Positions 1 to 5,794 are shown, counted from the stretch's first letter. The stretch: 7,167 nt of DNA from Actinomycetales bacterium (GCA_012513625.1 JAAZBW010000176.1:1-7167); one strand, 5' to 3'. Notes: generated by a model not told the origin, from the letters alone. Translations and numbers: made by a program.

Positions 1-250
1 CGGTATGGGTGTAGGAGAACACGTGGCCCACGTGGAGGGAGCCGGAGACGGTGGGCGGGGGAGTGTCGATCGAGTAGACCTGATCCCGCCCGGCCGTGCG
101 GTCGAACGCGTAGATTCCGGCCTGCTCCCACCGCTCGGTCCAGCGGTCCTCGAGGCCCTCCGCCGCTACCCGGTCCGGAACTCGCGGGGCTGCGTATTCG
201 GCTGGGGTGGTGGGGAGGGCGCGCGAAGCCCCGGAAGGCAGTGTGTTCAT
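1..250 (-). CDS. valS: Valyl-tRNA synthetase, N-terminal part (cut by window edge)
   Basis: This is the first 83 codons of a cytoplasmic class I aminoacyl-tRNA synthetase, which charges tRNA-Val with valine using ATP. The minus strand reads from ATG at 250 without a stop to the edge. Residues 59-82 contain YSIDTPPPTVSG followed by HVGH at 73-76, the class I HIGH signature that binds ATP, then VFSYTH. I recognise this combination from ValS proteins of Micrococcales and related actinobacteria. The preceding segment (about 25-50, with EDRW and ERW) fits the usual N-terminal helix. A Shine-Dalgarno-like GGAAGA (259-264) lies 8 nt before the ATG, and an in-frame TGA lies just upstream near 272-274, so 250 is the only sensible start. 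The remaining roughly 800 residues, including the KMSKS loop and editing domain, lie outside. It diverges from nagB. Confidence 0.93.
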   Translation of the reverse strand, partial: MNTLPSGASRALPTTPAEYAAPRVPDRVAAEGLEDRWTERWEQAGIYAFDRTAGRDQVYSIDTPPPTVSGSLHVGHVFSYTHT

Positions 251-356
251 GTGCTCATTCTTCCATGGGAGTCACGGCGCCCTCGAACTGATTTCCGCCC
301 GTTCCGTGCGGCAGGATGGAATTCTTGGTGAACACACTCAACACGTGGAGAGCCCG
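251..356. promoter_or_regulatory. Divergent valS-nagB intergenic region
   Basis: These 106 bp must carry the control signals of valS (leftward) and nagB (rightward). Visible are GGAAGA (259-264, minus) before valS and GGAGAG (347-352, plus) four bases before the nagB ATG. A possible leftward promoter is TTGAGT (336-341) with CATCCT (313-318) after a 17-bp spacer, but the -10 is weak. No convincing rightward promoter stands out. I looked for a DasR/NagR-type TGGTCTAGACCA operator, which often controls amino-sugar genes, and saw none. I also saw no T-box elements for valS; the leader is too short for a classical T-box. Confidence 0.4.
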
Positions 357-1142
357 ATGGAGATCGTCATCCAACCCGACCCCGAACTTGCGGGCGACCT
401 CATTGCGCAGGAGATCGTGCGTCTGTACCGCAGGAAGCCCACCGCGGTCCTCGGTCTTGCCACGGGCTCCACCCCCCTGCCCGTCTACGAGGCGCTGCGG
501 CGCCGCCACGAGGCGGGAGAGGTCTCCTTCGCGGAGGGCCAGGCATTCATCCTCGACGAGTACGTGGGCCTGCCCGAAGGGCACCCGGAGAGCTACCGCA
601 CGGTGATCCGCACCGAGCTCGTGGACCACGTGGACTTCCCGCGGCACGCCCTCCACGCGCCCGAGGTGGAGGCCGAGGACCTGGAGAGGGCGGTACTCGC
701 CTACGAGTGGGCGATCCGGGACACCGGTGGTGTTGACCTCCAACTTCTTGGGATCGGGGAGAACGGCCACATCGGGTTCAACGAGCCGGGCGCGTCCCTC
801 GCGTCCCGCACCCGGGTCGGCTACCTGACCCCGTCCACGGTGGCCGCGAACGCCCGGTTCTTCGACGACGACGAGTCCCAGGTCCCGCGCCGCTGCGTCA
901 CCCAGGGGCTCGCCACGATCATGACCGCCCACCACCTCGTGATCATCGCCACGGGAGAGAAGAAGGCGCGCGCTGTGGCCCAGATGATCGAGGGCCCCGT
1001 CTCGCAGCGGTGGCCGGCCTCGGTTCTCCAGCACCACACCCACGTGACCGTGCTCTTGGATGAGGGCGCGGCATCACAACTCGAGCTCGCCGACTACTAC
1101 CGGGAGGCCTACGGCTCCGTGCCGAGCTGGCGGATAATCTAG
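357..1142 (+). CDS. nagB: Glucosamine-6-phosphate deaminase
   Basis: The 261-residue protein matches NagB, which converts glucosamine-6-phosphate and water to fructose-6-phosphate and ammonia, the step linking amino-sugar breakdown to glycolysis in the cytoplasm. Family landmarks occur in order: phosphate-loop GLATGSTP (33-40), LDEYVGLP (66-73) with catalytic D67, GIGENGHIGFNEP (132-144) with general-base H138 and E143, then SLASRTR (147-153) and the conserved RFFDDD region (167-172). N136 replaces the Asp of the E. coli enzyme (D141), as is usual for Gram-positive NagB. The protein ends near the length of the Bacillus-type enzyme, without the longer E. coli C-terminus. ATG 357 is chosen because GGAGAG precedes it by four bases and MEIVIQP is a typical NagB start; the reading frame is open back to 207 but that stretch overlaps valS and looks non-coding. 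There is no nagA, kinase or sugar transporter beside it, so it appears to stand alone. Confidence 0.96.
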   Translation: MEIVIQPDPELAGDLIAQEIVRLYRRKPTAVLGLATGSTPLPVYEALRRRHEAGEVSFAEGQAFILDEYVGLPEGHPESYRTVIRTELVDHVDFPRHALHAPEVEAEDLERAVLAYEWAIRDTGGVDLQLLGIGENGHIGFNEPGASLASRTRVGYLTPSTVAANARFFDDDESQVPRRCVTQGLATIMTAHHLVIIATGEKKARAVAQMIEGPVSQRWPASVLQHHTHVTVLLDEGAASQLELADYYREAYGSVPSWRII

Positions 1143-1150
1143 GGGCGTTG

Positions 1151-1206
1151 GCGCGCTGGGGCGCTGGGGCGCGAGGGCGCTCGGGGCGCGGGGCGCTCGG
1201 GCGCTG
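1151..1206. repeat. Degenerate 8-bp G-rich tandem repeat
   Basis: Between the convergent nagB and proC genes about seven copies of a GGGCGCTG-like unit lie head to tail. Clear copies are at 1159-1166 (GGGCGCTG), 1167-1174 (GGGCGCGA), 1175-1182 (GGGCGCTC), 1184-1190 (GGGCGCG, 7 bp), 1191-1198 (GGGCGCTC) and 1199-1206 (GGGCGCTG); 1151-1158 is a partial copy. One strand is strongly G-rich, with runs of three or four G about every 8 bp. It is non-coding. It could be a product of replication slippage and could differ in copy number among strains. Confidence 0.75.
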
Positions 1207-1210
1207 GGAC

Positions 1211-1247
1211 CCGGCCAGGGCCGGCTCCGGGCCCTCGCCCGGCCCGC
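1211..1247. terminator. GC-rich foldback between convergent genes, possible two-way terminator
   Basis: Several alternative stems are packed here: GGGCCGG (1218-1224) pairs with CCGGCCC (1239-1245), and inside it CCGGGC (1227-1232) pairs with GCCCGG (1237-1242) around a 4-nt loop; CCGGCC (1211-1216) can also pair with GGCCGG (1219-1224). The stems exclude one another in part. No T-run follows on either strand, so this is not a classical intrinsic terminator. Its position between the nagB and proC stop codons makes a terminator role for both transcripts plausible but unproven. Confidence 0.4.
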
Positions 1248-1250
1248 TCC

Positions 1251-2057
1251 TCAGGCGCCGAGTTCGCGGTCGCGGTTCACCACGCCGTCGACGAATCGCA
1301 CCACCGACGGGCTGAAGCCCGCCTCCTCCGCGGCCACGAGACCAGCGATCGTGGTGCCTCCCGGGGAGGTGACGGTGTCCGTGAGGTCCGCCGGCGTCGC
1401 CTCCCCGAGCCGCTCGAGGACTAGCTGCGCCGAGCCGAGCACGGTCTGCGCGGCCATCTCCACGGCGAGCGCCTTCGGGATCCCGTGCCGGAGGGCCCCG
1501 CGGGCGAGCGCGTCGATGAAGTCGAAGGTGAGGGCGGGACCCGCGCCGGCCACCGCCGAGAAGGCGGCGATGTCCTTCTCCGCCAGCTCGACCGCACGGC
1601 CCACGGACTGGAACGCATCCAGCACCACCTGCACCTGGGCGCGCGTGGCGTGCTCATTGCCGGCCACGGCGGCCATCCCGGCGCCGATCTGGGCGTTGAC
1701 GTTCGGCATCACCCGCACCACGGGCGTGCCTTCGGGCAGCCAGGAGGCGAGCCGGGAGAGCGGCTGCCCGGCCGCGATCGAGACCACCACGGGGCGCGCC
1801 TGGGCGAGTGCCTCGGCAAGGGCGGGCAGCACTGTGGCGAGCACCTGCGGCTTCACCGCGAGCACCACGTACTCAGAGGCACGGACCACGTCGTCATTCG
1901 AGGGCACGGCGGCCACCCCGGTATCCCGGGCAAGGGCGAGGGCCGCCTCCCCGTGCCGTCCACTCACCACGATCTGGTCCGCCGGGTGCCCCGCGGCCAC
2001 CATCCCGCGCACGATCGCGCCCGCCATGTTGCCCGCACCGATGAATCCGAATCTCAT
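1251..2057 (-). CDS. proC: Pyrroline-5-carboxylate reductase
   Basis: The 268-residue protein catalyses the last step of proline synthesis, reducing pyrroline-5-carboxylate to L-proline with NAD(P)H in the cytoplasm. It opens with the Rossmann dinucleotide loop FGFIGAGNMAGAI (3-15). The central strand AVKPQ (67-71) and VRVMPNV (114-120) are family hallmarks, followed by SAVAGAGPA (167-175). The C-terminal helical dimer domain carries the P5CR signature from DTVTSPGGTT (227-236) through AGLVAAEEAGF (238-248). Length matches the family. Two in-frame ATGs exist, 2066 and 2057; I prefer 2057 because the product then starts directly at the Rossmann strand and TACGAT lies exactly 7 nt before it, fitting a leaderless transcript. 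The longer form would add only three residues (MGT). It diverges from the SDR gene and converges on nagB; no other proline genes are present. Confidence 0.96.
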   Translation of the reverse strand: MRFGFIGAGNMAGAIVRGMVAAGHPADQIVVSGRHGEAALALARDTGVAAVPSNDDVVRASEYVVLAVKPQVLATVLPALAEALAQARPVVVSIAAGQPLSRLASWLPEGTPVVRVMPNVNAQIGAGMAAVAGNEHATRAQVQVVLDAFQSVGRAVELAEKDIAAFSAVAGAGPALTFDFIDALARGALRHGIPKALAVEMAAQTVLGSAQLVLERLGEATPADLTDTVTSPGGTTIAGLVAAEEAGFSPSVVRFVDGVVNRDRELGA

Positions 2058-2064
2058 GGTGCCC

Positions 2065-2070
2065 ATCGTA
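2065..2070 (-). promoter_or_regulatory. Putative -10 element for leaderless proC
   Basis: On the minus strand TACGAT (a TANNNT match) is followed by GGGCACC and then ATG at 2057, placing a transcription start on or next to the A of the start codon. No purine-rich Shine-Dalgarno sequence lies at the right distance from this ATG. No -35 resembling TTGACA is seen about 17 bp upstream. Leaderless genes with TANNNT 6-7 nt ahead of the start codon are common in actinobacteria; this site is inferred from spacing alone. Confidence 0.5.
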
Positions 2071-2098
2071 GGGCTGGGACGGGAGGGCGGTGCGCGGG

Positions 2099-2104
2099 CA
2101 TGAT
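2099..2104 (+). promoter_or_regulatory. Putative -10 element for leaderless SDR gene
   Basis: CATGAT lies 6 nt before ATG 2111, mirroring the arrangement in front of proC; it misses the first T of TANNNT, so it is weaker. The bases between (GGGGCC) do not make a good ribosome binding site. The two divergent starts share the pattern GATGGGG/CCCATG-like sequence (GATGGGCACCATG for proC, GATGGGGCCATG here). Confidence 0.3.
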
Positions 2105-2110
2105 GGGGCC

Positions 2111-2872
2111 ATGTCCCAGAGCTCGCAGACCCCGTCCCGCCACGCCCTCGTCACTGGCGCCTCCACCGGCATCGGAGAGGAGACCGTCCGCGCGCTCGTC
2201 GCCACCGGCTGGCGGGTGACCGCCACGGCCCGCCGGGAGGACCGCCTCGCCGCGCTCACGGAGGAAACCGGGTGCCACTACCACCCAGCCGATCTCACGT
2301 CCGACGACGACGTGGCGCGCCTCGTCGAGTCCGTCACCTCCCGCGGGCGCGTGGACGCGCTCGTGAACGTTGCGGGCGGGGCGCTCGGAGTGGACACGGT
2401 GGCAGAGGCGGACCTGGGGCGCTGGCAGCGCATGTACGACATGAACGTGCTGGGAACGCTACGGCTCACGAAGGCCGTGCTGCCCCACTTCGGGGGTGAG
2501 GGCGGCGACCTGTTGTTCGTCACCTCGACGGCCGCGCACGACACGTATCCTGGTGGCGCTGGCTACGTGGCCGCCAAGCATGCGGAGCGGATCATCCCCC
2601 TCACGCTCCGCCAGGAGCTCGTGGGCCAGCCGGTGCGGGTGATCGAGATCGCCCCGGGCATGGTGAAGACCCCGGAGTTCTCCCTGAACCGGCTGGGCTC
2701 CGAAGACGCGGCGGAGGACGTGTACCGGGGAGTGGAGGCGCCGCTCAGCGGGGCGGACGTTGCTGAGGCGATCGCGTGGACCCTGAACCTGCCGCGACAC
2801 ATGAACATCGACTCGATGACCATCCGGCCGGTGGCCCAGGCCACGAACACCCTCGTGGCGCGGAAGGGCTAG
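2111..2872 (+). CDS. Short-chain dehydrogenase/reductase, YdfG-like
   Basis: This 253-residue classical SDR is probably an NADP(H)-dependent oxidoreductase of an alcohol or hydroxy acid. The cofactor loop TGASTGIG (15-22), RR at 41-42 (favouring NADP), DLT (61-63), NVAG (86-89, variant of NNAG), MNVLG (111-115), catalytic N112, S139, Y152 and K156 (YVAAK) and the PGMVKTPEF segment (182-190) are all in place. The C-terminal part, with DVYRGVEAPLSGADVAEA then LPRHMNI and RPVAQ, resembles E. coli YdfG, which acts on 3-hydroxy acids and L-allo-threonine or serine; the substrate here is not known. ATG 2111 is preferred over GTG 2090, which would add MRGHDGA and has its G-rich run only two bases away. 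It diverges from proC and its stop overlaps that of the convergent regulator gene by four bases, so it could serve the adjacent carboxylate locus, but this is inference. Confidence 0.9.
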   Translation: MSQSSQTPSRHALVTGASTGIGEETVRALVATGWRVTATARREDRLAALTEETGCHYHPADLTSDDDVARLVESVTSRGRVDALVNVAGGALGVDTVAEADLGRWQRMYDMNVLGTLRLTKAVLPHFGGEGGDLLFVTSTAAHDTYPGGAGYVAAKHAERIIPLTLRQELVGQPVRVIEIAPGMVKTPEFSLNRLGSEDAAEDVYRGVEAPLSGADVAEAIAWTLNLPRHMNIDSMTIRPVAQATNTLVARKG

Positions 2873-3555
2873 GCCTGCGCCTCGGTTGCCTCGCGGACAA
2901 AGTCGCGCAGCGAGCGCATCTTGTGGTCCCGGGCGGCCCGCTCGATCTCCTCGCGCGGCGCCCCGGTCTTGATGAGTTCAAGCATCCTGTCGTGCTCCTC
3001 TACGGAGGTGCGGGAGCGGCCCGGCAGCCGGTAGAGCCCGCCGCGGCGGATCACGGCCACGCGTTCCCACTCTCGCTCGAGGATCTCGAACATGTGGTCG
3101 TTCGGGCAGGAGGTGCACAGCTGCCGGTGGAAGCGGGAGTTCAGTTCCGTGAACAGGCGGGGCTCAAACTCCCCGGACTCGACGAGGCTGCGCATCTGCT
3201 CGTTCGTGGCGATGGCGTCGTCGAGGAGTTGTGCGTCGATGTGCTCGGCTGCGAGGGAGGTGACGGCGCCCTCGAGGTACGCAAGGGTCTCCATCGTGTC
3301 CGCGTAGTCCTCGACGTCGATGCTGGCCACCTCGGCTCCCACGTTGCGGGTGAAGGTGACGAGCTTCTCCGCCTCGAGCCGGCGGATGGCCTCCCGCACG
3401 GGCACAGGGGAGACGCCCATCTCGCGGGCGATCTGGTCGAGGACGATCCGGTAGCCGGCCACATAGCGTCCCGCCACGATTCGACCACGGAGCTCACGGT
3501 AGACGGACTCGGACTTGGAGAGCGGCTCGCCCCTTGGTGGGCTCTTGATCGGCAT
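2869..3555 (-). CDS. GntR-family transcriptional regulator, FCD (FadR/VanR-like) type
   Basis: The 228-residue protein is a one-component regulator. Residues about 14-76 form the winged helix-turn-helix: SVYRELRGRIVAGRY, then VLDQIAREMGVSPVPVREAI with the typical SPVPVREAIRRLE recognition helix. Residues about 83-216 form the all-helical FCD effector domain. Its usual metal or ligand cluster is visible as N139 and H143 (NSRFH), H188 (EEH) and H211 (DH); Asn at the first position, in place of Asp, is common in the family. FCD proteins usually sense organic acids, fitting the TRAP operon upstream. The frame stays open to a TTG at 3585, but ATG 3555 is chosen since AGGA (3562-3565) lies six bases before it and the extra ten residues would lie over the operator. 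It follows dctM in the same direction across 121 bp containing a hairpin, so it probably has its own promoter. It would regulate itself and likely the transporter. Confidence 0.93.
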   Translation of the reverse strand: MPIKSPPRGEPLSKSESVYRELRGRIVAGRYVAGYRIVLDQIAREMGVSPVPVREAIRRLEAEKLVTFTRNVGAEVASIDVEDYADTMETLAYLEGAVTSLAAEHIDAQLLDDAIATNEQMRSLVESGEFEPRLFTELNSRFHRQLCTSCPNDHMFEILEREWERVAVIRRGGLYRLPGRSRTSVEEHDRMLELIKTGAPREEIERAARDHKMRSLRDFVREATEAQA

Positions 3556-3561
3556 ATGAAA

Positions 3562-3565
3562 TCCT
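3562..3565 (-). promoter_or_regulatory. Ribosome binding site of the GntR gene
   Basis: AGGA on the minus strand, six bases before ATG 3555. It decides the start in favour of ATG 3555 over the in-frame TTG at 3585. Confidence 0.6.
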
Positions 3566-3570
3566 GTTCG

Positions 3571-3587
3571 ATTTGGTATAGCCAATT
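3571..3587. promoter_or_regulatory. Likely GntR/FCD operator (imperfect palindrome)
   Basis: ATTTGGTATAGCCAATT is an inverted repeat in which five of six arm positions pair (ATTTGG against CCAATT) around a 5-nt centre TATAG. It resembles the TTGGTATACCAA core of FCD regulators such as UxuR/ExuR but has one extra base in the centre. It is AT-rich in an otherwise very GC-rich region, lies 16 bp ahead of the regulator start codon and overlaps the probable -10. This position suits negative autoregulation. I did not find a second copy upstream of dctP inside the window. Confidence 0.55.
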
Positions 3588-3590
3588 ATG
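3585..3590 (-). promoter_or_regulatory. Putative -10 of the GntR gene
   Basis: CATAAT on the minus strand overlaps the edge of the palindrome and would place the transcription start inside it, about 22 bp before the start codon. No good -35 is visible at 17-18 bp upstream (CCAGAT or GCCAGA). A second candidate, TATACC, lies within the palindrome itself. Confidence 0.4.
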
Positions 3591-3628
3591 CACGGAAGCG
3601 CCGGAGGATCTGGCGGAGAGTGCCGTGA

Positions 3629-3658
3629 GGGCCGGGTGGAACGTGTCCCACCCGGCCC
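3629..3658 (-). terminator. Hairpin after dctM, probable terminator of the TRAP operon
   Basis: GGGCCGGGTGG (3629-3639) and CCACCCGGCCC (3648-3658) form a perfect 11-bp GC-rich stem with an 8-nt loop. It begins 19 bp past the dctM stop and lies before the GntR promoter. No T-run follows, so it is a hairpin-only structure of the kind often seen at actinobacterial gene ends. It could instead act as a partial stop or as a 3' end stabiliser with some read-through into the regulator gene. Confidence 0.7.
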
Positions 3659-3676
3659 CGTACGCAACCGGGGTTG

Positions 3677-5170
3677 CTACACCTGGACGAGCGAGGGCAG
3701 CCAGAGGACGATGTCCGGGAACGCGAACAGAATCGCGATCACGATCATGTCCACGATCACGAAGGGGAGGACGCCGGCAAACACCCGGTCCACCTTCACC
3801 CCCGCCGTTCCGGCCACCACGAAGCAGTTGATACCGACAGGTGGAGTGACCATGCCGATCTCGATCAGCTTCACGAAGATGATGGCCAACCACACGCCCG
3901 AGAATCCGAACTCCATCGCCACCGGATAGATCAGCGGAACCGTGATCACGAGGATCGAGATGGTCTCGAGGATCATGCCGAGCGGCAGCAGGGTGGCGAG
4001 CAGGATGATCATGGTGAGCGTGGGGCTCAGTCCCCAGCTCATCACGCCGTCCGCCAGCATCCGGGGCACCCGCGCGAGCACGAAGAAGCTCGAGAGGATG
4101 GCAGAGCCCACGATGATTGAGAACACCATCGAGGTGGTGCCCGCCGTCTCCTTCAGGGCGTCCACGGAGGCGATCCAGATGGCCTTGGGGCCTTCCTTCC
4201 ACATCTCCGCCACCAGCATGGCGCCTGCCACCACGGCGCCGATGGCGGCCGATTCGGTGGGAGTGAACAGGCCGGAGTACATGCCTCCGAGCACGATCAC
4301 GAACAGGACTGCCACGCGGATCACGCCGCGCATGGGGAGATCGCGCAGGCGCTCGGCCGGCTTCTCCACCACGAGCGCTTCCTGGATGCGACGGCCCTGG
4401 ACCTCGTGGCTCGCAATGTCCGCCGTTGCTCCGGGCGCCGAACCAGACACGTTGGCGAGTGCCGTGGCGAGAGCAGGAGCGTCCTCGAGCTCCTCGAGCT
4501 CGCGGTCGAGCTCGTCCTGGAGCTCCTCCGCCACCTCGCTCGCAATGCCGGGGTTACGGACCATCGTGCGCCGGGCGGCGAAGACCACGTACGTGGCGTA
4601 GGCGCCGGCCGAGAGGATGCCGGGAATGATGCCCGCCGCGAGCACCTGGCCCACGGATTCGCCCGTCATGATCGCGTAGAGCACGAGGATGACCGAGGGT
4701 GGGATGAGCACGCCGAGGGTTCCGGCCACCGCCACCGTGGCGGTGGCGAGGGGAAGCGGGTAGCCGTGCTTGCGCATCTCCGTGACGGAGAGCTTGGACA
4801 TGGTGGCGGCGGTGCCGATCGAGGAACCCGAGACGGCGGCGAAGCCGGCACAGGCCATGACCGTGGCCACGCCGAGTCCGCCCGGGAACTTCCGGAAGAC
4901 GAAGGCAGCCACCTGGTAGACCTGCTCGGCGATGCGCGCCTTGACCGCGAACATCCCCATAAGCGTGAACATCGGGATGATGGCGAGCGAGAAGCTCGCC
5001 ACCTGGGTGAATGGCACAGAGCCGATCGTGGACGTGGCGTTCTCAAAGGACCGCAGGAGCACGATCCCCACGCCACCGGAGAGCCCGAGGGCGAATGCGA
5101 TGGGCATCCTGATGGCCATGAGGGAGAGCATCAGGAGCAGGATGGCGATGACGAGGCCGATGTTGCTCAT
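3677..5170 (-). CDS. dctM: TRAP transporter large permease subunit
   Basis: The 497-residue membrane protein is the large transport subunit of a TRAP system, which drives solute uptake with a sodium or proton gradient using the DctP-bound substrate. It begins with a hydrophobic helix (4-20) and shows family segments: IRMPIAFALG (20-29), SGSSIGTAATM (114-124), GVLIPPSVILVLYAIMTG (153-170), AAGIIPG (178-184), GLFTPTESAAIGA (300-312) and the C-terminal VTPPVGINCFV (441-451), a conserved loop of the transport domain. About a dozen hydrophobic segments are visible. The family is usually about 425-440 residues. The excess lies in the central loop, about 208-275 (4346-4549), where an acidic Leu-patterned stretch EVAEELQDELDRELEELED (212-230) is followed by an Ala/Ser/Gly-rich linker. 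Its ATG overlaps the dctQ stop as ATGA (5167-5170), implying coupled translation. The hairpin at 3629-3658 follows. Confidence 0.96.
   Translation of the reverse strand: MSNIGLVIAILLLMLSLMAIRMPIAFALGLSGGVGIVLLRSFENATSTIGSVPFTQVASFSLAIIPMFTLMGMFAVKARIAEQVYQVAAFVFRKFPGGLGVATVMACAGFAAVSGSSIGTAATMSKLSVTEMRKHGYPLPLATATVAVAGTLGVLIPPSVILVLYAIMTGESVGQVLAAGIIPGILSAGAYATYVVFAARRTMVRNPGIASEVAEELQDELDRELEELEDAPALATALANVSGSAPGATADIASHEVQGRRIQEALVVEKPAERLRDLPMRGVIRVAVLFVIVLGGMYSGLFTPTESAAIGAVVAGAMLVAEMWKEGPKAIWIASVDALKETAGTTSMVFSIIVGSAILSSFFVLARVPRMLADGVMSWGLSPTLTMIILLATLLPLGMILETISILVITVPLIYPVAMEFGFSGVWLAIIFVKLIEIGMVTPPVGINCFVVAGTAGVKVDRVFAGVLPFVIVDMIVIAILFAFPDIVLWLPSLVQV
4487..4525. repeat. Codon-phased GAGCTC repeats inside dctM
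   Basis: Four copies of GAGCTC lie at 4487-4492, 4496-4501, 4508-4513 and 4520-4525, spaced 9, 12 and 12 bp, all multiples of three. On the coding minus strand each reads Glu-Leu, giving L217, L221, L225 and L228 of DctM. The spacing of 4, 4 and 3 residues fits one face of an amphipathic helix. Confidence 0.8.
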
Positions 5171-5775
5171 CGGTCATCCTCCGTTTCTGTGGTGGAGCCT
5201 CCGGCAGCCGCGCGGGAGCGCGCCTCCTCGGCCTCCTCGGTGAGTTCGAACGGCCGGACCGGCGCATCGGCCAGCTGCTCCGGGGAGGCAAAGCCGAGGA
5301 CCTCCTGGCCACGGGCGGTGCGGATCACGTTCACGATTGCCACCACGAGCATCGCCGCGAAGCCGATCGCGATGATCCAACGGGCGGGGTAGATGGGCCA
5401 GTTCACGAGGCCCATGCGGATCTCACCCTCCGCGGTGGACTTCATGGCCCGCGTGGTGGTGGCGTAGGTGGCCCACACGAGGAAGGCAGACGTGAAGGTC
5501 CAGGCAATGGTCACCACCACCTGGCGCACCCTGGCGGGGAGCCGCTCCGTGAGGAGGTCGATCTGGATGTGGGAGTTGGTGGCACCGGTGTAGGACATGC
5601 CGAGGAACACGGCGGCCACGAGGGCGGTCTCGCTGATCTCGAGGATTCCCGGTACCGACTTCTGGTACAGGGTGCGGCAGAAGACGTCGATGGTGATGGC
5701 CACCATCATGACGACGGTGGCGAGGGTGGCGATCACCCCGAACGTGGAGGTGAGTGAACGGACAATGCGTTCCAT
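5167..5775 (-). CDS. dctQ: TRAP transporter small permease subunit
   Basis: The 202-residue protein is the DctQ-type small membrane subunit that pairs with DctM. Four hydrophobic segments are clear: about 12-33, 47-64, 84-106 and 131-151. Family marks include DVFCRTL (30-36), the EISETALVAAVFLGMSY helix (46-62) and the conserved SHIQIDLLTERLP (68-80) after it. The last 50 residues form a hydrophilic, mostly acidic tail (FELTEEAEEA at 176-185, ending TETEDDR), predicted cytoplasmic. ATG 5775 is chosen over an open frame reaching 5898 since the upstream part overlaps dctP and is basic low-complexity sequence. A purine-rich AGAGAAGAGA lies just before the ATG with a spacer of four bases; it is a weak ribosome site. 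It lies 89 bp after dctP and overlaps dctM by four bases. Confidence 0.93.
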   Translation of the reverse strand: MERIVRSLTSTFGVIATLATVVMMVAITIDVFCRTLYQKSVPGILEISETALVAAVFLGMSYTGATNSHIQIDLLTERLPARVRQVVVTIAWTFTSAFLVWATYATTTRAMKSTAEGEIRMGLVNWPIYPARWIIAIGFAAMLVVAIVNVIRTARGQEVLGFASPEQLADAPVRPFELTEEAEEARSRAAAGGSTTETEDDR

Positions 5776-5794
5776 GGAGTCTCTTCTCTGGGAA

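Noticed and set aside
5..331. 108-codon plus-strand frame at the left edge
   Set aside because: It lies opposite the valS start, which carries the HVGH signature, and its own translation resembles no protein I know.
207..356. 50-codon N-terminal extension of nagB
   Set aside because: It would overlap valS, is unlike NagB N-termini, and the ATG at 357 has a good ribosome site.
251..356. DasR/NagR-type operator for nagB
   Set aside because: No sequence close to TGGTCTAGACCA is present in the intergenic region.
1351..2103. 250-codon plus-strand frame opposite proC
   Set aside because: Ala/Ser/Thr-rich antisense translation with no motifs; proC on the other strand is unambiguous.
3556..3585. 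TTG start giving ten extra residues on the GntR protein
   Set aside because: The extra codons lie over the probable operator and -10 region, and AGGA is well placed for ATG 3555.
3141..4202. 353-codon minus-strand frame spanning the end of dctM and the GntR gene
   Set aside because: It runs in a different frame through two recognised genes and the hairpin between them; the translation is Arg/Ser/Pro-rich and has no family features.
4487..4525. CRISPR array or mobile-element repeat
   Set aside because: The GAGCTC copies are only six bases long, codon-phased and inside an intact membrane protein gene, with no spacers of constant length.
4406..5392. 328-codon open frame on the plus strand opposite dctM and dctQ
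   Set aside because: Low-complexity His/Arg/Glu/Gly-rich translation and complete overlap with two well-supported membrane protein genes mark it as a shadow.
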